Shown here: one piece after another, positions 8,112 through 16,901 of the stretch
How the letters are laid out: each line of letters opens with the position of its first letter
Numbering within the stretch: the first letter of the stretch is position 1
DNA from: [Zimmermannella] faecalis ATCC 13722
GTDB taxonomy: Bacteria; Actinomycetota; Actinomycetes; Actinomycetales; Microbacteriaceae
DNA: 64,000 nucleotides
Reading direction: 5' to 3'
Assembly (NCBI RefSeq): GCF_000381765.1
Contig: NZ_KB907079.1
Location: forward strand, 131,442 to 195,441
Notes under the pieces: model-generated
What the model was told of the DNA's origin: nothing
Databases searched by the model: none
Seen by the model: only the letters and a program-made list of their open reading frames with translations
Made by a program: the position numbers and the translations under genes

Positions 8112-10255
8112 TGCTGCGGCACGGGCACGCGCTCGAGCACCGAGTCGATGATTCGGTGGCCCGCCGCGTCGCGCAGCGACATGAGCGACTCGGGGTGGAA
8201 CTGCACCGAGAACCACGGCTTCGTGCGGTGCTGCAGCGCCATCGGGATCCCGTCGTCGTCCGACGCGACGACGACGAGCTCGTCGGGCATCGTCGCCGGG
8301 TCGACGTAGAGCGAGTGATAGCGGCCGATCGTGACCCGCTCGGGCAGCGCATCCAGGAATCCGTCGGCGACCCGCACCGACTCGCGCTCCTTGCCGTGCA
8401 GCGGATACCCGAGCTGCCCCAGGCTGCCGCCGAAGTACTCGCCGATCGCCTGCTGGCCGAGGCACACGCCGAACACCGCGAGCCCGCGGCGGTCGACCTC
8501 GGCGAGAATCCGCGCATCCTCGAAGTCGCGCGGATTGCCGGGGCCGGGTGACATGACGACGAGCGTCGGCGCGGCCTCGTCGAGCGCCTGCGCGATCTGC
8601 TCGTCGCGCAGCCCGCCGCGCGGAACGCGCACGGTCTGCACGTCGGCGCCGGTGGCCCGCAGGTAGCCCGCGAGCATCTGCACGAACGAGTCCTCGTGGT
8701 CGAACATGAGGATGCGGTGGCCGGCACCCGAGCCGGGCTCGGCCTCGGCCTCGGGCTGGGCCTCGGTCGGCGCCTCCGCAGGCTTCGCGATCGCCTCGAG
8801 CAGCGCCTGCGCCTTCATCTCGGTCTCGCGCTCTTCGTCTTCTGGCGTCGAGTCGATGAGCAGCGTGCCGCCCGCGCGCACCTCGGCGATGCCCTCGCGG
8901 ATCATCGCGGCGCGAATCGTGAGCCCCGTGTTCACGGTGCCGTCGGCGTAGAGCACGCCGAGCGCGCCCGCGTACCAGGTGCGCGGCGAGCGCTCGTGCT
9001 CGTCGATGAACCGCATCGCCCAGATCTTCGGCGCGCCCGTCACCGTGACCGCCCACATGTGGGTCGCGATCGCGTCGAGCCCGTCGAAGCCCTCGCGCAG
9101 CGTGCCCTCGACGTGGTCGACCGTGTGGATCACCTTCGAGTAGAGCTCCACCTGGCGGCGGCCGATGATGCGAATCGAGTCGGGCTCGCAGATGCGCGAC
9201 TTGTCGTTGCGGTCGACGTCGGTGCACATCGTGAGCTCCGAGGCGTCCTTCGCCGAGTTGAGCAGGGTGCGGATGTTGTCGGCGTCTTCGATCGCGTCGG
9301 CGCCGCGGGCAATCGTGCCCGAGATCGGCGCGGTCTCGACGCGACTGCCCTGCACCCGCACGAACATTTCGGGGCTCGCGGTGACGAGAAACTCGTTGCC
9401 GCCGAGGTTCATGAGCGCGCCGTAGGGGGCCGGGTTGTCGCGCACGAGGTTGCGGAACACCTGCGCGGGCGACGTGCGCACGGGCCGGCGGAACGCCTGC
9501 CCCGGCACGACCTCGAACAGGTCGCCGCGCGCGAACGAGTGCTTCGCCTCGCGCACGAGCGCGGCGTACTCGCCCGGCGCGTGATCGCGGCCGTCGGTCG
9601 CGTCGGCGGCCGGCGGCACGAACGGCGACGACGTCGGCGTGCGCTCGACGCCCTCGGTCGACTCGCCCTCGTAGGCGAAGTCGAAGTTGTAGCGGCGCGC
9701 GTCGCCGCGCTGCCGGTCGACGGCGAGGATGCTGTCGGGCAGGTACACCGCGAGGTCGCGCTGGTCGCCGCCCGCGGGCTCGGCGAGCGCCTCGATCTGG
9801 CGCACGAGGTCGTAGCCGAAGGCGCCATAGAGGCCGAAGTGGCGGCCCGAATCCTGCGGCAGTTGCTCGAGCAGCGTGCGCAGCACCGTGAAGCTCGAGC
9901 GGCGGCGCGTGCGCTGTTCCTCGGGCAGCAGCTCGTCGCGCTGCGGGGTGACCGAGATCGTCGCCTCGGTGTCGCTCACCCGCTCGAGGCGGATGCCCGG
10001 GGTCGCCTCGAGCGCGTCGGCGAACGCGCGCAGCGGCACGAGCCCGCGGGAGTTGAGCGCGCGCATCCGCAGCTCAAAGCCGCGGCCCTCGAGCGCGAGC
10101 GGCGGGTCGATGAAACCGATGTCCCAGCGCGTGTACCGGCCCGGATACTCGACGCCCGACGCGAGCACAACGCCCGCCCGCTCGTCGAGGCCCGCGACAA
10201 TCGCATCCATCTCGGCCGGGGTGGCCGACTGCTCCTCGGCAATCACACGCAACAT
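8108..10255 (-). CDS. Fused anthranilate synthase TrpE-TrpG
   Basis: Converts chorismate and glutamine to anthranilate, the first tryptophan step. One 715-residue chain carries the chorismate-binding TrpE domain (about 1-500; motifs YHTVDHVEG-like and GAPKIWAMRFIDE), a Glu/Pro/Ala-rich linker, and a class I glutamine amidotransferase domain with Cys598 in GVCLGQQ, His687 and Glu689 in HPES. The N-terminus (SGVEYPGRYTRWDIGF) is the TrpE(G) type best known from alpha-proteobacteria, not the separate TrpE and TrpG usual in actinobacteria. The start is at 10255, after a TAGGCT box. No trp genes adjoin, so a secondary-metabolite role is also possible. Confidence 0.88.
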   Translation of the reverse strand: MLRVIAEEQSATPAEMDAIVAGLDERAGVVLASGVEYPGRYTRWDIGFIDPPLALEGRGFELRMRALNSRGLVPLRAFADALEATPGIRLERVSDTEATISVTPQRDELLPEEQRTRRRSSFTVLRTLLEQLPQDSGRHFGLYGAFGYDLVRQIEALAEPAGGDQRDLAVYLPDSILAVDRQRGDARRYNFDFAYEGESTEGVERTPTSSPFVPPAADATDGRDHAPGEYAALVREAKHSFARGDLFEVVPGQAFRRPVRTSPAQVFRNLVRDNPAPYGALMNLGGNEFLVTASPEMFVRVQGSRVETAPISGTIARGADAIEDADNIRTLLNSAKDASELTMCTDVDRNDKSRICEPDSIRIIGRRQVELYSKVIHTVDHVEGTLREGFDGLDAIATHMWAVTVTGAPKIWAMRFIDEHERSPRTWYAGALGVLYADGTVNTGLTIRAAMIREGIAEVRAGGTLLIDSTPEDEERETEMKAQALLEAIAKPAEAPTEAQPEAEAEPGSGAGHRILMFDHEDSFVQMLAGYLRATGADVQTVRVPRGGLRDEQIAQALDEAAPTLVVMSPGPGNPRDFEDARILAEVDRRGLAVFGVCLGQQAIGEYFGGSLGQLGYPLHGKERESVRVADGFLDALPERVTIGRYHSLYVDPATMPDELVVVASDDDGIPMALQHRTKPWFSVQFHPESLMSLRDAAGHRIIDSVLERVPVPQH

Positions 10256-10262
10256 ACCCTCA

Positions 10263-10268
10263 AGCCTA
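10263..10268 (-). promoter_or_regulatory. -10 box (TAGGCT) for trpE(G)
   Basis: TAGGCT on the minus strand, seven bases before the ATG at 10255. The same hexamer precedes guaB3, rarD and tsaE at similar distance. The intervening TGAGGGT could also act as a weak ribosome site. Confidence 0.55.
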
Positions 10269-10369
10269 TCGTCGCGGCGCGGCGCGGCCACGCGCTGCTT
10301 GCTTGCGCACGCTCGCCGCTGCCCTTGCACCGCGCCCTGTTCATCCCACGCCCCGTTCATCCCGACCAG

Positions 10370-10427
10370 ACCTGATCAGCCCGACGAGCTGACGGCATGC
10401 CATCAGGTCTTGTCGGGCTCGTCAGGT
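10370..10427. repeat. About 60-bp palindromic repeat, family C, copy 1
   Basis: Nested inverted repeats: outer ACCTGA/TCAGGT, then GCCCGAC/GTCGGGC, then inner GCTGACGGCATGCC pairing with GGCATGCCATCAGG-like sequence. It lies between the starts of trpE(G) and the end of the MinD-like gene. The inner CTGACGGCA resembles the outer arm of family A. Confidence 0.75.
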
Positions 10428-10469
10428 TTGGGCGCGCTCGGCAGGTTGGGGCGGATGCGCGCGCCCGGG

Positions 10470-12491
10470 CTACAGCCCCTCGGCGATGACCGCGGCGGCG
10501 CGGCGCCACGCGGCGAGCGTCGCGGGGTGCAGGCTCGGGATGTCGAGCTCGCCGCCGCCCACGAACTCCTGGTCGTACGGCACCGAGACGACGGCGCGCG
10601 TGAGCTGCTGGAAGTGCGACGTGAGCTTCTGCGTGAGCTCGGGGTCTTCCTTCTCCGACGGCGACGAGAGAATCGTTACGGCGTTCGCGAGCTGCTGCCC
10701 GTAGCCGCGCTCGCGCAGGCCGTCGGCTAGCCACGCGGCGGATGCGGCGGTGTCTTCGCGCGCGGTCGACACGATCACGAGCTGGTCGGCGACGTCGAGC
10801 GCAGCCTCCCAGTTCGAGGCGCGCATGTTGTTGCCCGTGTCGATGACCATGATGCGGTAGAACCGCGACAGCACCGTGTGGAGTCGGCTGAAGGCGTCGT
10901 CGTCGATGATCGCGGCGCTCGCCGCGTCGTCGTCGCTCGCGAGCACATCGAACTTCGCGTCGCCCTGGTTGCGCACGAATCGGTCGACGTCGGCGATCGT
11001 CATGCCGCCCGAGATCTCGAAGCGCGGCAGCTCGCGCAGCAGGTCGACGGCGGTGTTCTTCGTCACGCCCGGCTTTGAGCGCCACCCGAGGGTGCCGCGG
11101 GTCTCGTTGTTGTCCCACGCGAGCGTGTAGCCGCCGCGCAGCGTGCCGAACGTCGCCGCGATCATGAGCGTCGTCGTGGTCTTGTGGGCGCCGCCCTTCG
11201 GGTTCATGACGACGATCGTGCGCGGGCCGCGGAACGTGCGCTGAATTGCCGCGAGCTCGTCGCGACGCTGCTGCTCGCGCTGGCCCGGGCCGAGCTTGAT
11301 GAGCCCGCCCGTCGCGCGGCGCAGGTTCGCGCGCCACCCCTCTTCCGCGGGGCGCTTGCGGGCCGTGAGCTTCTCGGCGAAGAAGTCGTCGAGCGTCGGC
11401 ACGCCCTCAGTGTTCGGGCGGTGCGCGGGCTTCGGCGGCACCGCGATGCCGCCGGTCGGCGCCGAGCCGTGCTCCGAGGCCGAGCTCGCGGCGGCCTGCG
11501 CGGCGCGCTCCGCGGCGGGGCTGCGGCGGCCGCGCTCGGGGGCCTGCTCGCCGCCGCGTCCGCGCAGGAAGTTCGGCTGCCACTCCCCCGTGTCGGTGCC
11601 CTCGTCGCCGGCGCCGAGGTCGTGGTTCTTCCACGGCAGCGACGAGGCCTGTGCGGTCTGCGCGATCGCTTCGGCATTGGCGTCGGCATTGGCGTCGGCG
11701 TTGTCGGCGGGCTCGGATGCGCCGGGCTCGGCAGGCTCGTCGGCGGCGGCGGCGTCGGCCACGGGCTCGTCAGCGCCAGGCTCGTCGGCCACATCCTCAT
11801 CCTCGACTTCCTCTTCTGCGGCCTCGTCCGCCACCTCATCCTCGACATCGTCGAAGTCGTGGTCGAGCGCCTCGTCGTGGTAGTCGTCGTCGGCGTCGTC
11901 GTCTTCGGCCGCGTCGACCACCGCATCCGCGTCAGCCGCGTCAGCGTCGGCCGGGTCAGACTCGGCGTCGAAGAGGCCGCTCGTCGAGAGCTCCTCGTCT
12001 TCGTCCTGCGCGACCTCTTCGCCGCGCAACACGTCGTCGTAGTCGAGCTTCGCCATCATCGCCTCGCGCGGCAGCCGCTCGGTCTCGTGCACGGGCACGC
12101 TCGGCGCGTCGACCTCGGTCGAGGGCTCGTCGACGTCGATGCCGAACAGGGCGGCGTAGCCGCCGTCGGCCTGGCGAGTCGCCGGCGCCTCCTCGGGGGT
12201 GAGCTCGGTGTCGCCGTCGGCGAGCGGCCGCATGTCGCCGACCTCGTCGACCTGGCCGTCGGACGTGCAGAGCAGGTCGTAGACGCCGTCGACGTCGATC
12301 GTCGTGACGTGCACGTCGACGCCCTCGTCGGCGGCGACCTGCAGCGCCCGTTCCATGAGCATGCCGCGGAGTTCGTCGGGGCCCGAGGCGCGCATCCGCG
12401 TCACCTTGCCGCCGTCGCGGAACTCCCCGACCCCGTCGGCGCGTACCAGCACGCCGATCTCACGCAGCTTGCCCGCGGACTCCTGAGTCAT
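10470..12491 (-). CDS. MinD/ParA-like ATPase with long acidic N-terminal region
   Basis: A 673-residue protein. Residues about 1-110 form a small conserved N-terminal region, about 150-400 are disordered and extremely rich in Asp, Glu and Ala, and about 400-673 form a P-loop ATPase with the deviant Walker A MNPKGGAHKTTT starting at Met429. Later ATPase motifs (WDNNETRGT, VIDTGNNM) fit MinD/ParA-like proteins, including those near type VII secretion systems such as EspI. No parB, min or ESX gene is adjacent, so the partner is unknown. GGAGGT lies five bases before the ATG. The C-terminal part is well supported; its cellular role is inference. Confidence 0.82.
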   Translation of the reverse strand: MTQESAGKLREIGVLVRADGVGEFRDGGKVTRMRASGPDELRGMLMERALQVAADEGVDVHVTTIDVDGVYDLLCTSDGQVDEVGDMRPLADGDTELTPEEAPATRQADGGYAALFGIDVDEPSTEVDAPSVPVHETERLPREAMMAKLDYDDVLRGEEVAQDEDEELSTSGLFDAESDPADADAADADAVVDAAEDDDADDDYHDEALDHDFDDVEDEVADEAAEEEVEDEDVADEPGADEPVADAAAADEPAEPGASEPADNADANADANAEAIAQTAQASSLPWKNHDLGAGDEGTDTGEWQPNFLRGRGGEQAPERGRRSPAAERAAQAAASSASEHGSAPTGGIAVPPKPAHRPNTEGVPTLDDFFAEKLTARKRPAEEGWRANLRRATGGLIKLGPGQREQQRRDELAAIQRTFRGPRTIVVMNPKGGAHKTTTTLMIAATFGTLRGGYTLAWDNNETRGTLGWRSKPGVTKNTAVDLLRELPRFEISGGMTIADVDRFVRNQGDAKFDVLASDDDAASAAIIDDDAFSRLHTVLSRFYRIMVIDTGNNMRASNWEAALDVADQLVIVSTAREDTAASAAWLADGLRERGYGQQLANAVTILSSPSEKEDPELTQKLTSHFQQLTRAVVSVPYDQEFVGGGELDIPSLHPATLAAWRRAAAVIAEGL

Positions 12492-12549
12492 ACCGACCTC
12501 CAGTCGTGCGCGCGGCCGTCGCCAACGCGCGAAGAACAGATCTGCACCA

Positions 12550-12555
12550 AGTGTA
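12550..12555 (-). promoter_or_regulatory. -10 box (TACACT) for the MinD-like gene
   Basis: TACACT followed by TGGTGCA on the minus strand, about 60 bases before the start codon. The same TACACTTG(G/C)TGCA context precedes the Bax-inhibitor-like gene (31179-31184). The -35 element is not clear. Confidence 0.45.
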
Positions 12556-12622
12556 GGTTGCGCGCAGGCGCGAGCTTGGCGGCATCCTGGTAAACACCCC
12601 GGGGCTTTCCAAGCATGGGCGG

Positions 12623-12628
12623 TAGTCT
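12623..12628 (+). promoter_or_regulatory. -10 box (TAGTCT) for leaderless GNAT gene
   Basis: TAGTCT lies six bases before the ATG at 12635. There is no ribosome-binding site, so a leaderless transcript is likely. Confidence 0.6.
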
Positions 12629-12634
12629 TCCGTC

Positions 12635-13090
12635 ATGACTGAGCTGCGCATCGCCCCCCTGACCGCCGACAACGTCGTCGCCGCCAATGCCCTCACGCTC
12701 AAGCCCGGGCAGGAGGCGTTCGTCGCCCCCGTGTCACACTCAATCGCCGAGGCCTACGTGAACCAAGACACGATGTGGCCGCGCGTCGTCGAGTCCGACG
12801 GCCACGTCGTCGCGTTCATCATGGCGACCTTTAACGAAGACGCGGGCGACGAGCTGTACCGCGCGACGATCCTCCGCATGAACGTTGACGCGGGCCACCA
12901 GCGCAAAGGCGTCGGGCGCTTCGCGGTGGATGCGGTGGTCGACGAGGCGGTCAACCGCGGCTTCGACGAGGTCGTCGCGATCTGGGAAGACGGCGAGCTC
13001 GGCCCCGGCAAGTTCTTCACCGCGATGGGCTTCGACATCGTCGGCGAGACGCAGTACGGCGAGGTCATCGGCATCCGCAAGCTGAAGTAG
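12635..13090 (+). CDS. GNAT family N-acetyltransferase
   Basis: A 151-residue single-domain acetyltransferase. The acetyl-CoA loop region ILRMNVDAGHQRKGVGRFAVDAV around residues 85-108 contains the Q/RxxGxG/A signature as QRKGVG. The C-terminal FFTAMGFDIVGE is the usual GNAT beta6/beta7 sequence. The length and N-terminal TADNVVAANALTLKPGQEAFVAP resemble spermine/spermidine-type acetyltransferases (BltD-like), a tentative assignment. It is monocistronic, with a likely leaderless start and a strong terminator just downstream. Confidence 0.88.
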   Translation: MTELRIAPLTADNVVAANALTLKPGQEAFVAPVSHSIAEAYVNQDTMWPRVVESDGHVVAFIMATFNEDAGDELYRATILRMNVDAGHQRKGVGRFAVDAVVDEAVNRGFDEVVAIWEDGELGPGKFFTAMGFDIVGETQYGEVIGIRKLK

Positions 13091-13103
13091 CCCGCACACG
13101 TAA

Positions 13104-13129
13104 GAAGCCCCGTCGTGAGACGGGGCTTC
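13104..13129 (+). terminator. Intrinsic terminator after the GNAT gene
   Basis: Perfect 11-bp stem GAAGCCCCGTC/GACGGGGCTTC with a GTGA loop, 13 bases after the GNAT stop. Being symmetric it could also serve the convergent gene ending at 13176. The T tract is short (TTCCTG). Confidence 0.85.
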
Positions 13130-13175
13130 CTGCGTTTCCGGCCCGACCGCGCACCGCGCGGCCGGGCGCATCCGC

Positions 13176-14432
13176 CTAGTCGCGGGAGCGCAGCGAGAGC
13201 CGCGGCAGGGTGCCGCCGATCTCAGCAAACGCGCTGATGTCGACCTGCTCGACCTCGTAGCCGAGCGACTTCACGAGCTGCGCCGTGTCGGGCGCGGCCG
13301 ACGCGACGGCGATGACGTCGGGCGAGAGCGCGACGACGGCGGCGCCGCGCGGCTCGGGTACAACGAGCACGGGCCCGAGCACCTCGGGGTTCGCGATCGC
13401 CTCGCGCCAGATGAGCTTCGTGCCGTCGGGCAGCACGCTGAGGGCCTCGCTCAGCGGCACCGGGCCGGCCATGGGCACGCCGACGATGCGGTAGCCGCGG
13501 TCGCCGAGCAGGCGGCGCAGGCCGCGCACGGCCGACGCGTTCGTCGTGCCGCCGACGCCGACGTAGAGCACGCCCGGCGCCTCAACGACGTCGGCCGGGT
13601 GGAAGACTGCGGGCGCCTCGAGCTCATCGAACACCGCGCCGGCGTTCTCGAGCGTGTCGCGCACCGACTGCAGGCCGGCCACACCCGACGCATCCTTCGG
13701 CTTCGCCATAATGACCTGCTCGCCAAGCACGAGCGCCGCGTCGCCGAGCAGCGTCGAGCGGGCATCCCCCTCGCCGCCACCGACCGCCTCGGTGCCCCAG
13801 CCGTGCTCCTCAAACACCGCGACAAGCTGTTCCCACTGCTCGTTCGCGTCGTCGGCGTCGTCGCCGAGCTGCTCAAGCAGCTCGTCTGACGGGATGCGCA
13901 GGAACGCCGAGCCCTCGTCCCACGTCGACGGAGCCGACTGCGGGGCCGCCTCGGCGCGCGCGGGCTGGCCCGCGGCAACCACCGTCGTGCCCTCGAGCGT
14001 GTGCAGGGCCGCCGGCGCGACGAACGCGGCCGACACGAGGCCGCTCACGACGAGCGGGAAGTTCAGGCCGAGGAACTCGCCGAAGATCGCGGCCCACGCG
14101 GCGCCGTCAAGCGCGACGCCGTTCGAGACGATCTGCAGCAGGTAGCCGAGCGCGCCGCCGATGAGCACGCCGACCGCGCCCGCGATGAGCGCCTTCCACC
14201 ACGTGCCGAGCCAGCCGAACATGCCGGCGGCCGCGAGCACGACGAAGTAGAGCAGCACCGGCACGATCGCGATGCCGAACGCGTTCGAGAACGTGTCCCA
14301 CACCGGGAGCGTGAACGTGAGGTCGCGCTCGTTCGTCTTGAACAGGGTCGCCGCGAGCGTCACCGCCGAGGCGGCAAGGGCCGCGAGCAGCACCGTCGCG
14401 GTGCGCGACTGCGTTGAGGACGTCTGTGACAA
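13176..14432 (-). CDS. Membrane protein with a DDAH-like (amidinotransferase-fold) pseudoenzyme domain
   Basis: This 418-residue protein has about four membrane segments (about 12-30, 50-72, 78-102, 118-142), a short acidic linker, then a domain (about 224-416) that reads like N-dimethylarginine dimethylaminohydrolase: LGDAALVLGEQVIMAKP, DVVEAPGVLYVGVGGTTNAS, RGYRIVGVPMAGPVPLSEAL, GYEVEQVDISAFAEIGGTLP. The catalytic histidine of GCLHLKSA-type motifs is Pro326 here, and the C-terminal catalytic cysteine position is Pro410/Arg411. So the fold appears kept and the chemistry lost; a sensor or binding role is my inference. The TTG start follows GAAGG. It lies 70 bases after purH, possibly in the same transcript. 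Confidence 0.72.
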   Translation of the reverse strand: MSQTSSTQSRTATVLLAALAASAVTLAATLFKTNERDLTFTLPVWDTFSNAFGIAIVPVLLYFVVLAAAGMFGWLGTWWKALIAGAVGVLIGGALGYLLQIVSNGVALDGAAWAAIFGEFLGLNFPLVVSGLVSAAFVAPAALHTLEGTTVVAAGQPARAEAAPQSAPSTWDEGSAFLRIPSDELLEQLGDDADDANEQWEQLVAVFEEHGWGTEAVGGGEGDARSTLLGDAALVLGEQVIMAKPKDASGVAGLQSVRDTLENAGAVFDELEAPAVFHPADVVEAPGVLYVGVGGTTNASAVRGLRRLLGDRGYRIVGVPMAGPVPLSEALSVLPDGTKLIWREAIANPEVLGPVLVVPEPRGAAVVALSPDVIAVASAAPDTAQLVKSLGYEVEQVDISAFAEIGGTLPRLSLRSRD

Positions 14433-14502
14433 AACAGGCCTTCTGGTTGAGGGGTGAGAACAAGCGCCGGATACGCGTGGGCACGCCGGCGGGGCGGGCG
14501 GC

Positions 14503-16128
14503 CTAGTGGAAGAAGTGGCGCTCGCCGGTGAAGTACATCGTGATGCCGGCGCGCTCGGCGGCGGCCTTCACCTCGTCGTCGCGAATCGAGCCGCCCGGCT
14601 GCGCGACGGCGCGAACGCCGGCCGCGATGAGCGTCTCGAGTCCGTCGGCGAACGGGAAGAACGCATCGGATGCGGCGACCGAACCGGCCGCGCGCTCCCC
14701 CGCCCGGTTCACGGCGAGGTGGCACGAGTCGACGCGGTTGACCTGGCCCATGCCGACGCCGACGGCGGCGCCGTCGTGCGCGAGGAGGATCGCGTTCGAC
14801 TTCACGGCGCGCACGGCCTTCCACGCAAACTCGAGGTCGCGCAGGGTCGCCTCGTCGGCGGCGTCGCCGGCGACGAGCTCCCAGCTCGCGCTGATGCCGG
14901 TCGCCTCGTAGCGGTCGGGGGTCTGCGCGAGCAGGCCGCCCGAGATCTGGCGCAGCTCGATGTCCTCGCGCGCGTATCCGGCCGGGAGCTCGAGCAGGCG
15001 CAGGTTCTTCTTGCGCGTGAGGATCTCGAGTGCCTCGTCGGCGAAGCCGGGGGCGACGACGACCTCGGTGAAGATGTCGCTCAGGGTCTGCGCCATCTCG
15101 GCCGACACCTCGCGGTTCGCGGCGACGACGCCGCCGTAGGCCGAGACGGGGTCGGTCTCGTGGGCGCGGCGGTGGGCCGCGGCGATGGCGGCCGCGTCGT
15201 CGAGCCCCGCGGGCGCGATCGCGATGCCGCACGGGTTCGCGTGCTTGATGATCGCGACGGCGGGCTCGGCGAAGTCGTAGGCGGCGCGCACGGCGGCGTC
15301 GGCGTCGACGTAGTTGTTGTACGACATCTCCTTGCCGTGGCGCTGCGTCGCCTGGGCGATGCCGCGGCCCTCGGGCAGGCGGTAGAGCGCGGCGGGCTGG
15401 TGCGAGTTCTCGCCGTAGCGCAGCGGGGTGCGCTCGGCCGCGACGACCTCGAGGCGCTCGGGGAAGTCGGTGGCGGCGGCCTCGTCGTTCGAGGCTGCCT
15501 CGGCGAGCTCGGCCGCGAACCAGGCCGACACGTTCGCGTCGTACTCGGCGGTGTGCGCGAACGCGGCCGCGGCGAGGCGACGGCGCTGCTCGAGCGTCGT
15601 GCCGCCGGCCTCGACCGCCGCGATGACCTCGTCGTAGCTCGCGGGCGAGACTACGATCGCGACGTTCGCGTGGTTCTTCGCCGACGCGCGCACCATGGCC
15701 GGGCCGCCGATGTCGATCTGCTCGACGACATCGTCGCCCTGCGCGCCCGACGCGACGGTCTCGGCGAACGGGTACAGGTTCACGACTACAAGGTCGAACG
15801 GCGCGATGCCGAACTCGCCAAGCTGGCGCTCGTGCGACTCGAGGCGGAGGTCGGCGAGCAGCCCGCCGTGAATCGCCGGGTGGAGCGTCTTGACACGGCC
15901 GTCGAGCATCTCGGGGAACCCGGTGACGTCGGCGGCGTCGGTCACGGCCACGCCGAGGTCGCGGATGCGCTGCGCGGTCGACCCGGTCGAGACAATCTCG
16001 ACCCCCGCATCCCCGAGGGCGCGCGCGAGGCGCTCAAGGTCGGTCTTGTCAGAGACCGAGACGAGGGCGCGGCGAACTGCGACGCGGTCGCGCTCGCGAC
16101 GGGGCTCGGTGATCTTCGGGGCGCTCAT
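14503..16128 (-). CDS. purH: Bifunctional AICAR transformylase/IMP cyclohydrolase
   Basis: Catalyses the last two steps of IMP synthesis: formylation of AICAR by 10-formyl-THF and ring closure. The 541-residue length is normal. The N-terminal MGS-like cyclohydrolase domain (about 15-165, starting [14 protein letters not shown]) precedes the transformylase domain, which contains the IIKHANPCG motif with the catalytic Lys-His pair. AAGGAG lies about 11 bases before the ATG, inside the end of purN, and the two genes overlap by four bases (ATGA), so they are translationally coupled. The purN-purH pair beside perM matches the mycobacterial arrangement. Confidence 0.97.
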   Translation of the reverse strand: MSAPKITEPRRERDRVAVRRALVSVSDKTDLERLARALGDAGVEIVSTGSTAQRIRDLGVAVTDAADVTGFPEMLDGRVKTLHPAIHGGLLADLRLESHERQLGEFGIAPFDLVVVNLYPFAETVASGAQGDDVVEQIDIGGPAMVRASAKNHANVAIVVSPASYDEVIAAVEAGGTTLEQRRRLAAAAFAHTAEYDANVSAWFAAELAEAASNDEAAATDFPERLEVVAAERTPLRYGENSHQPAALYRLPEGRGIAQATQRHGKEMSYNNYVDADAAVRAAYDFAEPAVAIIKHANPCGIAIAPAGLDDAAAIAAAHRRAHETDPVSAYGGVVAANREVSAEMAQTLSDIFTEVVVAPGFADEALEILTRKKNLRLLELPAGYAREDIELRQISGGLLAQTPDRYEATGISASWELVAGDAADEATLRDLEFAWKAVRAVKSNAILLAHDGAAVGVGMGQVNRVDSCHLAVNRAGERAAGSVAASDAFFPFADGLETLIAAGVRAVAQPGGSIRDDEVKAAAERAGITMYFTGERHFFH

Positions 16129-16733
16129 GAGTTGGTGGTCTCCTTGAGGGTGAGGGTGCCGGCGGCGAGGTTCCGAATCGTGTCGAGCAGCAGCTGCCGC
16201 TCGACGACCTTGATGCGGTCATGCAGCGTCGCCTCGGTGTCGCCGAGGGCGATGGGGATGCGGCGCTGGTCGATGATGGGGCCAGTGTCGACGCCGTTGT
16301 CAACGATCATGATGGTCGCGCCGGTCTCGGTCGCGCCCGCCGCGAGCGCGTCGCGCACCGCGTGGGCGCCCGGGAACTCGGGCAGGTAGGCCGGATGCGT
16401 ATTGAGCAGGTTCGGGGCGAGCGCGTCGACGAACCGCGGCGGCACGAGGCGCATGAAGCCCGACAGCAGCGTCACGTCGGGCGCGAAGCTGCGCACCCGC
16501 TCGAGCAGCGCATCCCCCCACTCTTCCCTGGAGCCGAAGTCGCCCGGCTTCACGACGAACGACGGGATGCCCCGGTCGTGCGCGAGGTCGAGGTTCGCGC
16601 GCTCGGTGTCGGCGCCGATCGCGACGACCTCGGCACCGACCGGGCTGGCCGTGTCGCGAGCGTCGTCGATGCCCTCGAGCAGCGCCCGAAGATTGGATCC
16701 GGCACCGGAGATGAGCACGACGACCTTAAGCAC
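16125..16733 (-). CDS. purN: Phosphoribosylglycinamide formyltransferase
   Basis: PurN transfers formyl from 10-formyl-THF to GAR in purine synthesis. The 202-residue protein starts [20 protein letters not shown] and has Asn and His of [19 protein letters not shown] plus the Asp of VDTGPII, the expected catalytic triad. The GTG start lies six bases after a TAGAAT box, indicating a leaderless mRNA. It is followed by purH with a four-base overlap. As in mycobacteria, perM (DUF6350) is close by, here separated by a divergent membrane-protein gene. Confidence 0.96.
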   Translation of the reverse strand: MLKVVVLISGAGSNLRALLEGIDDARDTASPVGAEVVAIGADTERANLDLAHDRGIPSFVVKPGDFGSREEWGDALLERVRSFAPDVTLLSGFMRLVPPRFVDALAPNLLNTHPAYLPEFPGAHAVRDALAAGATETGATIMIVDNGVDTGPIIDQRRIPIALGDTEATLHDRIKVVERQLLLDTIRNLAAGTLTLKETTNS

Positions 16734-16739
16734 CCGGTA

Positions 16740-16745
16740 ATTCTA
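16740..16745 (-). promoter_or_regulatory. -10 box (TAGAAT) for purNH
   Basis: TAGAAT on the minus strand, exactly six bases before the GTG start of purN. It is the best -10 match among the leaderless-type starts in the window. Confidence 0.65.
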
Positions 16746-16901
16746 CGCGTCGTCGAGCTGGCGAGGTTGGCGTACGCCGGATGCTGCAGGAGTAGCCGGT
16801 CGGCTACATCCGCCGGTCGATCCGCGCCCGGCCCGCGCCTGGCAGATTTGATGGCGTTGAGGTCGGCGTGGGCCGGCCCCGAGTTCCAGGGAGACCTTCG
16901 A

